Shown here in pieces: positions 44,405-55,860 of a stretch of DNA of 64,000 nt. The position numbers and the translations under genes are program-made. The notes under the pieces were generated by a model, which ran no database searches, had not been told where the DNA came from, and saw only the letters and a list, made by a program, of their open reading frames with translations. Source of the stretch: Dryocosmus kuriphilus (lineage: Eukaryota; Arthropoda; Insecta; Hymenoptera; Cynipidae); NCBI GenBank assembly GCA_038277395.1, contig CM076189.1, positions 79,349,421 through 79,413,420 of the forward strand, given 5' to 3'. Positions within the stretch are counted from its first letter, which is position 1; every line of letters begins with the position of its first letter.

Positions 44405-47400
44405 AACATTCACTAATCTCTTTATAACCTCTAAAACACTTAAATTACTTCAAATCACTTAAATCTCTAAAATTCTGTAAATCGTTTAAAACTTCTTAAA
44501 ATACTTCAGAGCTTCCAAACAATTAAAATCACTTTATATCACTTAAATTACTTAAACCCCTTAAACTCCCTTTCAAAACTTAAGACCTTATGAACCCTTA
44601 AAATCCTTCAAAACACCTGAGTGCCTTAAAACTCCTAAAACCTAGAATTCTTGGAAATCACTCAAAACACTTAAATGCGTGAAGCTATTCAAATCTTTTC
44701 AACCTCTTAAACTCTTTAGATACCTTGCAATACATTAATACCTTGAAATCCTTTAAAAGTCTAAAATCCTCTAAAATTTTTTTAAATCCCTAGAATAGCT
44801 TAAGACCTTCTTAAAATACTTTAAAACCTTAAAATCTTTTAAACCACTTAAAATCCCTTAAAATAACTTAAATTACTTAAATACATTAAAATCACATAAT
44901 TCCTTTAAAATATACAAAATTTAATGATATTTTTTAATTCTATTTTTTTTGCAATATGGAAAATTTCGATCATGACTTTTAGAAATCAACAACTCAGAAT
45001 GGCAACATTTATGTAAACAAGCTTGAGAAGATAGGCGTATAATATTCTTTATAAATAATAATTATAATAATCTTTAATACTTAAATTCAAAATGGCAGAA
45101 GCACACGAATGTGAGAAATATAATATTAGTAAAAATCTTCAAATTTTTTAAACAGAGGAATTGATAAGATAACGAAAACGATTTTTTTTAGGAACTAAGT
45201 GTCTCGACAAGCGGCTGTAATAAATAATCTCTTCTATTACTTTCATCTGTTAATGACGCATTATTTATTCTTTAAAAAACTAACGTGAAATATGGACGAT
45301 TGTCGTTCTCCGATTTCGAAATTTTTCGTTTATGCTAGATTTCTTAATTATAAGCTTCATGACATCAGAATTATTAAATATTACAATATTTGTTCAAAAT
45401 TGCGGATAAAGTCAGCAAAATAAAAGTTTAAATTATTTTTCTTATCCTTTAAGCTTTTGTGTTATGTAGGTAATTCAACTATGGTAATAAAAAAAATATT
45501 ATGTTAAAGCAACTTCTTTTAAATTCTCAATTATTTGAGATCCAGTTGAACTACATAGGTTTATTATCTAGTTAATTTAACGAAATTTTTGCGCAACAAA
45601 TCATTAAAAAACTTTACTTTATCTTATTTCTAACGTATCTGAATCGAGTTGCAGGAAGCTTCCAAAATTAAAAAATTTCAAGAATTTAACAGTTTTTAGA
45701 AAATTTTCTAAGTTTAAAACCTATAATTAATATAATTAATGAGTTTCTCCTTTTTATTTAGATGCATTTATAAAATTTTGACAGTAACAGCTTAAATACA
45801 TTTTAAAAAATTAAAAAATTATTAATTTTCTATGTTTCTAAACTTCGTCTAAATATCTTTTAAATTAAAAGAAATACAAGTCCTTTTATTAAATTCTTGC
45901 ACATAAAATTCGACTAATTCAACTAAAAAAAAAACTTAAGGAATATTATCAAAACGTTTTGTTTCTAATTTTCTAAAAATTTTTCAACAAAGGCTGTATA
46001 GAAACTTTCCCAGATTCTAAGTTCCTAAATTTCTAAGGATCTCCTCTAAAAAACTTAAAATTTTTTATTAATAATAAGTATAAAATATTAAGCTTTTCTA
46101 TTTTATTTAATATATTATAATTTTATTTGACATGATTTTCATTTTTCAGAGTCCATTTGGCCGAAATGTTATTTTAACGTATTATCATTTAACGTATTTT
46201 TTATTTTTCCGCATTAATTAGTTCCGAAAGTTTTCAACTTTCCTTTTAATTAAATTAAAAAAATTTATTATTACTAATTGAATGAAAAGCCACTTTTTCT
46301 AAGTCTTCTATTTTAAATTTAAGAAAAATTCTAAATTTTTTAGAAGAGATTTTTAGAAATTTAGGAATTTGGAAACTTCAAAAATTTTATACAATATTTA
46401 TAAACCTTTATAGACTTAGACATGAAAGTTTTTAACATCTTCTACGTTTCTGCTTATTCAAGTTAACCAAATTTTAATTGCAAAAACTCGATAAAGTTTT
46501 TTATTTAGTTAAATTAACAAAACTTAAATTGACTAACTACAAAGAAGCCAAAAAATGTTTTATTAATTTAACAAATTTATTGGATGAAATTAAGAAATTA
46601 TTTAGAAAATATTTATTATTAACCTCTTAAAAATTTTGTAAGCCCCTAATATTTCTGGGACCCTTGAAGCACCTGAAAGCCTTTTAAACACCTTATAACC
46701 CTTGAACTCTCTTAAAGTCCCTTAAACCCCATAAAATTCCGTAACATACTTTAAATACCTTAAAACCCTTAAAATTATTTAAAAATTCTTTTCAATTCTT
46801 GTTAAATCTTTGAAGTATTGATATCTTGTTAAATGGAAACTTTTCTCAAATTTCAATTTTGACAGAATAATTTCCAAAACTCTATAGGAAAGCTTGGAAA
46901 ACAATTGGGAAACATTGCTACTTCTGTGGGAAAATTATGTTTCATAATTGAAATGACTGAAAGTTCTGAAAAAAATGAGTAAATTTCCATCTTTCTGAAA
47001 TAAATTCTAAGCTTTCATTGGAAAAATTGCACAAGAATTAAGGCAAAGCGCCAGTGTCGTAGTCGAACCATAAAAATGGTGAAAGATGATAATTCGGAAA
47101 GATAAAAGTTATGTTAAATGATAATTTGTTAAAATAAAGTTGTTCCAAATGGAATTCCGGTAAACTGAAACTTCGGCGAAAAGAAATTTGGAGAAGGGCA
47201 TTTAAGAAATTAAAGAGAATTCCTAACAATTCTTGAGAATTTAACGAAATTTGTGAGAAATCTAGTAAATTAGAGAATTAAGGAAATCATCGCAAATTTC
47301 GAGGGAACAAATACTTTTATCCTTGCTGGTTTGGAGATTTTATAATTTAGGAGGCTCTGAGTTCCGGTTTCATTTTTCAAGCTATTGTTCTGATTTTGTT

Positions 47401-48720
47401 ACAATCTTGAAATTTCGGATTACACAAATTAATGTTAAAGCGTAAAAAATTTAATAATAATTATGTCATTCTGTGTCTCGTGCTATATTGAAGATTTTGA
47501 CCATTACATTTATGAATGAACAATTCAAAATGGAAGCTTTTAAGTAAAACTGTTTGAGAATATATGTATTTAATATTTGTTGTAAATAATAATTATAATA
47601 ATCTTTTACACTTACACTCAAAATGAGACAGACACGCGAATGTAAGAAATATAATATGAGTAAAAGTCTTCATACTTTTTAAACAGACTGGTCGAAAATA
47701 TGACGCAAACTAATTTTTTTTTAGGAATTACGTGTCTCGATAAGTGGCTGGTATATGTCTTACCTGATAGTGAAGCTGTATTTGTTCTCCAAAAAAAAAA
47801 AAAATGTGTATCGCTGAATATTGTTTTTCTCAGATTCCGAAACTTTCCATGCTTCCAAAATTTATTACACACACAAACTTCGGACAATCAGAGCCATTAA
47901 AGATTACAATGATTGCTAAAAATTTCGTGATACAGCGAGTAAAAGAAGCGTTAAAATTATTTTCCTTATCTTTTATGTTTTTGTGTTATGTATAAATATT
48001 CAACTAATAGGAAATAAAAATTTAGATAAAGAAACTTCTTCCAAATTCTCAATTATTTAAGATTCAGTTCAAATCCATGTGTCTTTTCTCTAGTGAAATT
48101 AATGAAATTTTTACGGTCTAATTAAATAAAATACTTACCTTTTTTATTTCGAATTTCTTTAAACGAACTTTTGGAACTTTTAGAAATTTAAAAGTGTAGA
48201 AACCTTAACAATTTTTTCAACATTTTCTTAATTTAAAATCAAGAATGAATATAATTAATGAGTTTGCATTTTTTATTTTAATTTGTTTATATACTTTTGA
48301 CTTTCATAACCTAAATATATTTGAACAAAAAAAAAATGTATAATTTTCTCAGTTTCCGAACATCTTCTAAAGAACTTTTAAAATAAAAAAAGTTACAAGT
48401 TCTTTTATCGACTTTATGCAATTAAAATTCGATTAAATCAAATAAACAACAAACTTAGAAATTATTTTCGAAACTTTTTGTTTCTAAATTCCTAAAAATT
48501 TGTAAATAAAAAGCATTGTGTAAAACTTTACAGTTTTTCTGTTCCTAAATTTCTAGAAATCTCTTCTAAAAAGGCATCATTTTTTAATACTGCCAGATAT
48601 AAAGTATTAAGCTTTTCTATTTAATTTCATTTCACTTCATTTTATTTTACCTAATTCTTAGTTTACCAGAAGTCTACTTGACCAAGCTTTTATTTTAACG
48701 AATTATCATTGAATGTAATT
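44405..48720 (-). repeat. Array unit copy 5 (double, without coding segment)
   Basis: The order is CCTTAAAA block (44405-44930), C (44940-45470), D (45470-46200), E (46200-46500), F (46500-46630), short CCTTAAA block (46630-46800), B (46810-47470), C again (47470-47990) and D again (47990-48720). C and D thus occur twice within 4.3 kb, showing that the unit is internally repetitive. No piece of the minus-strand coding segment is present. Open frames here are short and unsupported. Confidence 0.75.
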
Positions 48721-49129
48721 TTTATTTGCGAATAAAAAATAACTAGAATCTACCTAAAACCAAAAATAGTATTTTGACGTCCAATATCAAAATTAAAGTA
48801 AAAAGCTGTTAATCAAAAAAAAAGAAAAAACAACTCCCCGATGAAACTTGGACCCATCCAACTAAAAATTTGAAAAGGTTTCCGGCAAAAATCTGAACAA
48901 AAAAAAAAGGAGGGCGGAAAAAAGAAAGAAGGCAACCAACCAAATCCCCTTCCTTCTTTTTTCTTTCCCTCGTCTTCTTTTGCTTCTACTTTATTAAAAG
49001 CCAAAACCAAGAACCAATTACAAATCATGTCATGTCATGTTTTGAGCCTTGCACATCGTGCTCGGTATTCGTCACGTGGGTCTATAATTTCGAAACACCT
49101 TCTTTTAAAGAGAATATTACATTTTAATT
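48721..49129. other. Low-complexity purine/pyrimidine switch region
   Basis: An A/G-rich stretch (48820-48945) is followed by a CT-rich one (48945-48990), so the strand asymmetry flips. The minus-strand open frame at 48813-49028 is a product of this composition. No gene is supported. Confidence 0.4.
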
Positions 49130-49967
49130 TTTTATTAAAAATGGCAAAAGAAATTATTTACTTGAAGCTCTAACGACCTTAAGGAATATATTTTCATCAT
49201 GGAGCTCGCGCTTCGCGCTCGAAAATCAAATCCTTTAAGCACATTGTAGATCGGTAAAATTTTTTTTGTGATTTTCTAAATTTTCAGAATGCAGGATTAC
49301 GATTCTTAAAAGTAAAACGCTGAGTCTTATAAATAAATTTTGTAGCTCTTTCGAAGGTGAAAAATAAAATTCTGATTGCTAATATTTTCTCATATCTTGC
49401 ATAGATTTGCTGAAAAGTAGTTTCCTTTATATTTCATAACATATTGCACGAATAACTCAAAAACTAGGCGTCTGCTCAAAAAAATGATACAGAACAAATC
49501 TGTGCATTTTTTGAGGTGCACAACTTTATTTATTATCATTTTTTCGTATCTTGATTAGTTTGGCGGAAAATTTGAATTTTTCATTTTTAATAACGTTTTC
49601 TCGATTAAAACGAAAACCGTGAATTTTACCAAAGAATGGTTTCTACAAAATGTGTAGATTTTTCTATGCGAAGAATTTTACCCACTGCAGTTCCTTTCCT
49701 ATCTTGCATTAGGTTAGCCAAAAATTGTTCTTTTGATTTTATGAAAACCGTTCTTGACGCGCATAAAACTGTAACCACATTTCAAATACCGCTGATTAGC
49801 GAAATCGTCCTTACTGTTTACGCCATAAGGAAGTGTGCTGAAGCGCAGTCTAATCCGATTAGTCCTTCGAAAGTTATCCAAGGAACACTCGCCGACGACA
49901 ATGACAACAAAGACAAGGACGACATCAACGACAAAACAACAGACAGGCGCCGTCGTAAAACATTGTG
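49130..49967 (+). repeat. Dispersed repeat, copy B (left part)
   Basis: It aligns with 50-1052 of copy A: AAGAAATTATTTACTTGAAGCTC, GAGCTCGCGCTTCGCGCTCG, TAAAACGCTGAGTCTTATAA and a GAC/AAC-rich segment ending at CGCCGTCGTAAAACAT. The right part resumes at 51733 after 1.77 kb of unrelated sequence. Confidence 0.75.
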
Positions 49968-50401
49968 ACAGTGCGAATCTCACCTGTCACATTTTTTTTG
50001 TTGAGACGTCAACGATTTCCCCTACTGGCACCTGGGTAAGATAAAAAGGAATTACTCCTTGGAAATATTGTCGGGAGGTTCGGAGCTAGAGTCCAACTCC
50101 TCGGAGACACTTTCGACGAACATTTGTAACGGCACTCTCACATTAGTATTGTTTTGTGAACTTGCACGTAAACCATCGGAGCGGTGGCGAGAGAGAACTT
50201 CGAGACGTCAACAGGACATTAAACACCGGCCCCGCGGTAGGTGGACTGGCCAGGGTTGCTCATCCATGGAAGGAGCGGAGGGAAGAGATACCACAGTGGA
50301 GTGTGTCTCATTCTGCCACAACGGACGGTCAGCGGTGATTGAGGTTCACTACAGCTAGAGGGACGCACCGTCGGCAGCTGTAGGAGAAACAAATCGATCC
50401 A

Positions 50402-50911
50402 CCAATCACAAACCAGCAACGAGACTTTCATGGCACTACCGGAAACCCGGAAGTATCAGAGGGCGCTGAGGGCGGTGAAACCTTGAGATTATATAATTTT
50501 TCTGCAGTTTGTAAATCAACATTAAAGATTCTGAGTGGAGTAAAGAGGCGTGAAAAATTAGCCACTCGGAATTATTGTGTTCTCGCGTTTAAAACAATCC
50601 CTCTCTGTGTTGCCGCCAGAAGTATCTGTACGGCCCTCAAGCCAAGAGTACGCGCACAGTCAAGCGGAAAGCTATGATTGGTGCATGACCGGGACCGCGA
50701 AAAATAACCCACTCAGAGATGTAGGGTCCTTTCATTAATCAAATGTTTCTCTTATGTTGCCGGCAGAAATATCGACACCACTTCCAGTCAGGATAGCGGG
50801 CTCGACCGGCAGAAGCACTGCGATTGGTGGACGACTGCGAGCCAGGCGGAAGGAGCGCTCCCATTGGCTGGATCCATTCCCGCGGGCTGGACCCATTCCC
50901 GCGGGCTGGAC
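50402..50911 (+). promoter_or_regulatory. CCAAT-box cluster
   Basis: CCAAT at 50403-50406 region (ACCAATC) and ATTGG at 50677-50681, 50823-50827 and 50863-50867 lie within 470 bp. The 19-bp repeat CCATTCCCGCGGGCTGGAC occurs at 50874 and 50893. Such clustering is what a eukaryotic promoter or LTR U3 region could look like. No clear TATA box was seen. Functional meaning is inferred. Confidence 0.35.
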
Positions 50912-51034
50912 GCACCTGAATACTCGACGCTACACAACTCGTCACTCTCGTTCCGAACCTATTTCAAACAAGTCGTACCGAGATTACATTGTCATAATAT
51001 TAAAGAAAAATTGTACTTGAAATAAAAGATAATT

Positions 51035-51076
51035 ATGGATTGTGAACGCGGAGATAATTATCGACATCTCGACAAG
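51035..51076 (+). CDS. Candidate short first exon with splice donor
   Basis: ATG at 51035 opens 14 codons, MDCERGDNYRHLDK, ending in AAG at 51076. GTATGTG follows, a good match to the insect 5' splice site. The start is about 160 bp downstream of the CCAAT cluster. I do not recognise the peptide, and no second exon was identified within the island, so this is a hypothesis. It could also be the start of an LTR-element leader. Confidence 0.25.
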
Positions 51077-51732
51077 GTATGTGAATTTGATTTCTGGCCG
51101 GCGTTTTTGGTGCAGCTGGTTTTTAGAGTTCGAAGCAAGATTTTGTGATACCGCCAAAACTATCGGTCATGTGTCGGAGTGTTGCCCCTTTAGTTTCGCG
51201 ATAAAATCAATTGCGTTTTATTTTCGTATGCCCGTGATCGCTTAGACTAGTGCGCGAGTGTTAGGATCCCCGGTTTCCAGAATTGTGATATTGTTTAGAG
51301 TCTCGTCCCGCGGTCCGTGTTAATGATGTAAATGTTCTGTGATTTCTTGGGAAGCGTCCGTCGAAGTTCTAATATGGCAAGATTGGGGTATTATCTCATT
51401 CGTTTTCCTTTCGGAAAACACGATCACGAGCAGTGAGAGTGTGAAAATAAAGGAAATTTGGTTTTTTCCTAAAATGTTGGCCTCCAGCTTATCTGTGGTT
51501 GGGCGAACCTTTCCCCTAAAATAAGAGTCGCAAGTAGCTTTCTTCGATAGTAAAGATTTTAATTCTATAGCATACCGTTGGTTATAAATTTTTCAATAGC
51601 GAGAGTGTCGTAATTTATGCCGAGCTTCGCCATTGACTGGCGCCCATGATTTTGGATTGATTAAAAGTGGAGCTGATTCGAGCTTTTTCGCTGAGCGAGA
51701 ATTTACTTAGGAGGCAAAAATCTCCCACACAA

Positions 51733-51830
51733 GATGTTGTTTCGGATTCGGAGGGTCACGAAACGTCGAGATTTCATGGAATCCGCGAAACTCATTTTTC
51801 ACGTAAAACTATTGAGATGAGAATGTAAAA
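51733..51830 (+). repeat. Dispersed repeat, copy B (right part)
   Basis: TTTCGGATTCGGAGGGTCACG, GAGATTTCATGGAATCCGCGAAA and GATGAGAATGTAAAAA match 1066-1164 of copy A. This shows that 49130-51830 was once one continuous repeat. Confidence 0.75.
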
Positions 51831-51849
51831 AAAAAACAAGAAAAAAACA

Positions 51850-52400
51850 ACAAATTGTAATTAAAAATAATATTACCGAGGCAGGTGTGTGAGTTTGCCA
51901 CGATGTTTCACTTTTGAGGACCGACAAAGTAACAAGAAAATAATAGACACAATAATAAACCTTATGCCTGAAAAGGCAGGAAAACAAGCAGGTGTTTATC
52001 CAGAAAAACACAAACCATCAATATAAGAAAAAATAAAAATCAAGAAAAAAAAAAGAATTCATGGAATTTAAACTCTGAATGTAATCAATAATACCATCAA
52101 ACTCCTTTTGTTTTTGAATATAAAGCATTTCCGTCTAGCAAGAACACTGCAATAAGAACGTTTTAAACCTACATCATTCCAATGTTCCTTGACCCTAGTT
52201 TTAAGAAGTCTGCCAGTCTGTCTCAAATAAGCCATTCCAAACTTTTTGCAAATAATTTTTTAAAAACTACCCCACCCATTTTAAACTCTCCAAAGGATCT
52301 TTACCAAAAGTTGTGAGAGAGTCCATTTTAAAAGGAATTCTAAAAATTATCTGTATCTTAACCTTTCGCAACATAAATTGAATAGTTTTATACATTTGAC
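51850..52400 (-). pseudogene. Penelope-like element: GIY-YIG endonuclease region
   Basis: On the minus strand, about 52270-52130, the frame reads CKKFGMAYLRQTGRLLKTRVKEHWNDVGL. This corresponds to the GIY-YIG nuclease core of Penelope-like elements (consensus VYIGQTGRxLKxRxxEH), with the first motif eroded. The rest towards 51850 is AT-rich 3' sequence. It is the downstream part of the RT at 54840-55860, from which it is separated by a plus-strand RTE LINE. Confidence 0.7.
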
Positions 52401-52414
52401 TAAAGTGAAAAAAT

Positions 52415-54740
52415 CATTATGCTCGAAGATATGAATGGCTGGGTTGGAGTACAACTCGAAGGCACAGACGCGTTACTCGGGAAGTGCGAAGACCCAAAAA
52501 CAAATAAAATTGGGGAAAAATTAATTAGCTTATGCTTAGGAAAAGTCTTGTACATTACAAATACTGGGTTCAGGCATAAAATGTTCCACATTTATACGTG
52601 GTCTAGAGGCGCAAGTCGCACTATGATCGACTTTATTGTAGCGGACAAGAGATTGAGAGATATAATTAGAGATACAAGCGCAATGAGAGTTCCTGAATGT
52701 GGAACAGACAACTATCTCATAATTTCAAAGATTAACCTGGGATATGGATGCAGCGAAATGAAAATTACGAAAGCAAAACTGTCGCGAACGACACAGAGAT
52801 TGCAGAAATCAGAAACACAAATAGAATACCGTGATAGAATAAGAGTCTATTTACATCAAAACGGAATGAACTGGAATAGAGAATTAGACAATAAAAATGT
52901 AGAGGGTCCTTGGACGATATAACGTAATATCATCTTCAAGAGCTTATCTGAAGTGTGTATAACTGCGAATGTAGGAAGAATGAATGGAGATGTTTGGCGA
53001 AATCATGAAATCCGCGTCGCAGTTAACGAGAAGAAGCAAACATACATAAGAATGCATAATATCGAAGGTTTCAGCAATGGGGAGAGAAATAGATTAAGAA
53101 TTAACTATAGAGATAAAAACAGAAGATCAAACAAGCTAATCAAAGAAAGCAAGGATAAGTTCAAAACGGAAGAAGATAGAAAGATACAAAGTGATTTTGA
53201 AGGAAATAAGAACCTAGTTTGGAAACTGGTAAAGAAACCTAGGAACGCAAACAATAGTAATGAGTTGATGGGAATTGAGGATGCTGACGGCGATATGGTG
53301 TGGGAGACACACAAAGTAAAGGAATGTGTGGAAGCATTTTTCGAAGAACTGTAAGGGGGTGAAGCTTTAGAGCATAAAAGCTACGATAAAGAAGAAGGTA
53401 CATAAAAAATTCCTCTGAAGGTGACGAAATTGGAATTAACGTTTTTAGCATTAAGGCGATAAGTAAACAAAAAAGTTTTTTGAGCGTTCATTGAGCGTAA
53501 GGGTAAGTAAACAACTGAGTGATTGTTTTGATATCAGACAGGAAGTCAGGCAAGGCTGCGTTATGTCGTCGTTGTTATTTTATATATATGTATGGATTAA
53601 TGTCTACGAATGACGCACTTAGACGAAGTAGTTGTTGATCTCGGAACAGCGAAAGTATGTAATTTGACTTTCGCAGACGATGCAGCACTTATGGCAGAAT
53701 CTGCGGAAAATTTATAGAGTATGTTGAGCAGACTGAATGATAGTGCGAAGAGTATGGGTTTTAAGATTACTGTAAACAAAACAAAAATTATCGTGTTCGA
53801 AAGAAGCGATGAGAAAACTGTATGCAATATTTCTTTAACCGGTGAGGGAATTGAACAATTTGACCATTTCGTATATCTGAGAAGATTGTTTATTGTTGAC
53901 GGAAAGATAAATAGAGAAATTTGTAGACGTAGAAACGAAGTTAGGAAGGTTATAGGCAATCTGCGAGCTGTAATCAGAAGTAAAAGTGTGACAAGTAACG
54001 CCCAAATTGCAATACATAAATCTGTGCTTGCTCTTAATAGCTGTATGGTAACGAGACTTGGACATGACAAGAAAAGGATAGAAGTAAGGTGAACGCGGTT
54101 AAAATGCGTTTCCTGCGGAATATTTGCGGTAGAACACTAGTAGATAAAGTCAGTGACGAGTGAATTATGAAAGAATGTGGTGTAGAAGAAACTGTGATGG
54201 ACAAACGTGAAAGAAATTTCTTGAGATTGTTTGGTCATGTTGAGAGAATGGATGAAGGACGTTTAACGAAGCAAGTATACTTCGGAAAAGTGAACGATCG
54301 CGCACCGAGATGTAGGCAAAGGAAAGAATTGTAGGAATATGTGAATGAGACTCTCAAGCGAAACGATATAAAGGGACATAGGAATGAAAGAGCTTGCGTG
54401 AAAGAGTGTATGGATATAAAGGAAGCAAAAGCTGTATGTCAGGATAGAAGTATGGCGAAGAGTAGTATATAAGGAATGTGTGACGATCACATGAAACAAA
54501 TGATTATGGATACTCATGGGCCCTGGTGAAGGTCTTTGCCTCACGGGCCCTGGTGGAGTGTTTTGCCTAGTGAATATGGCTTGGATCTAGCGTATGGATC
54601 CACATATAGCTGTGCAAAGCTGTCCACCAGGGTTGATTGCTAGAGAGATCGAACAGCGACCCGGGTGGGAGCGCTGTTGTGAGACTAGTGTGTTTTTTTG
54701 AGTGAGCAGCATAATAATAATAATAATAATAAATAATGTA
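52415..54740 (+). pseudogene. RTE-type LINE, 5'-truncated, inserted in Penelope element
   Basis: It begins within the endonuclease (EDMNGWVGVQ at 52425; usual GDFNGRVG), then FRHKMFHIYTWSRGASRTMIDFIV and GTDNYLIISKI. The RT follows, with FDIRQEVRQGCVMSS (about 53528-53572), FADDAALMAES (about 53672-53704, catalytic FADD) and FKITVNKTKIIVF. The C-terminal part has FLRNICGRTLVDKVSDE, ECGVEETVMDKRERNFLRLF and GHVERMDEGRLTKQVY. It ends with a (TAA)n tail at about 54712-54733. Fragments at 52419-52922, 52953-53354 and 53721-54092 are separated by frameshifts and stops. It differs in sequence and orientation from the RTE at 42.3-43.8 kb. Confidence 0.9.
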
Positions 54741-54771
54741 AGAATAAATGCGTTTGAAGAACTAAACTAAA

Positions 54772-54774
54772 CTT

Positions 54775-54802
<28 letters not shown>
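54772..54802. repeat. (TC)n microsatellite
   Basis: About 28 bp of TC repeat just beyond the RTE 3' tail. Confidence 0.93.
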
Positions 54803-54805
<3 letters not shown>

Positions 54806-54839
54806 GTGAAGTATCGTAAACCAAACAATTGATATACTT

Positions 54840-55860
54840 GCTTTTAATTTCTTCAATTCTAATTTAGTTATATTTCTCAATCAAGTTTTGTTGGTAATAA
54901 TTCAAAAACAATGTTTTTCTAACTATGTTCAAATTCTGTGTGTGAAGAGACTGGAGGAAAAACCCATAGCTCTGTCAGCCAACCCCTTAATTATCGCAAT
55001 TTTATTTTGTATAGGATGTTCAAAAGAAAGGTACAAAATTCTACTAAAATAGTACTGTTTCTGAATCAGTTACTAATAGTACTCCCATCTGGAAGTCTTG
55101 TTAAGAAAAAGTCCAAAAAGTTAGTCTCGTTATTTTGCTCGATCTCACAAGTGAATTGAAGTTTTGGATGAAAACTGTTAAATGTCCCAAACACCATCTC
55201 TATCTTATTTAAATAAATGCACAAAAAAATGTCTTCTACATAACGAGAGTAAAAAAGGGCATCAAAATCCAACTTTTGAAAAGGAAAATTCTCTAAAACC
55301 TCCATTACAATTTCTGCCAAAGTTGGAGGAATGACAAAACCTATTGGAGCAATAAAGTTTTGTTTGTAAAATACTCCATTGAATTTAAAGTAAATGGAAT
55401 TTATAATGAAATCTATCCCCTTTAGAAACTATTTTTGATCAAATCGAGTGTGTACTTTCATTTTATCCAATCTATTAACAACATCTGTTTTAAATAGATC
55501 CAATAGTATATTTGGAAACATTTCCACAACATCCAAAGAAATAACGACACAGTCACCCTTTGGGTTACAAATTTCTGAAAAACCCAAATATTCTTTATGC
55601 TCTAATTTGACACATCAATGGAGTTTTTGATGATAACATTTAAATTTTGTCCTAAAAATTTAGTAGGAGTTTTAAGGTTCAAAATAATTAATCTCAAATT
55701 AAGATTCTGCTTACGAACCTCCAAACCATAGCATCTAGAGAGAATCGTATCCTGAGCATTGATCACTGTCCATCTAATGTTTTTACACTGAAATACAGCC
55801 AATCTCCAATTATTCATCAATCTAAAAGCTTCTAAGTTCCGAGTTTCTAACAATTTCTTC
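54840..55860 (-). pseudogene. Penelope-like reverse transcriptase
   Basis: Reading down from 55860, the N-terminal region (EAFRLMNNWRLAVFQ) leads to the RT: YFKFNGVFYKQNFIAPIGFV (about 55335-55395, motif FGTPMGSPIS eroded), LAEIVMEVLE, then FYSRYVEDIFLCI (about 55205-55245; YVDD reads YVED), FNSFHPKLQFTCEIE and NNETNFLDFFLTRLPDGSTISN. After a frame change come HPIQNKIAIIKGLADRAM and FTHRI. These are diagnostic of Penelope-like elements. The element continues at 52400-51850 after the RTE insertion. Stops and frameshifts show it is inactive. Confidence 0.9.

Larger units (their letters stand above)
49968..51732 (+). other. GC-richer island interrupting dispersed repeat B
   Basis: Copy A is continuous at this position, so the 1,765 bp here are either inserted or were lost from copy A. 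The island starts TGTGACAGTGCGAATCTCAC and is less AT-rich than its surroundings. It contains four CCAAT/ATTGG motifs, a 19-bp GC-rich direct repeat, an AATAAA at about 51020, and an ATG followed by a good splice donor. The two readings I consider are a solo or deleted LTR (TGTGACAG-type start, polyadenylation signal) or a captured promoter plus first exon of a gene. No matching second LTR or clear target duplication was found. Confidence 0.5.
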
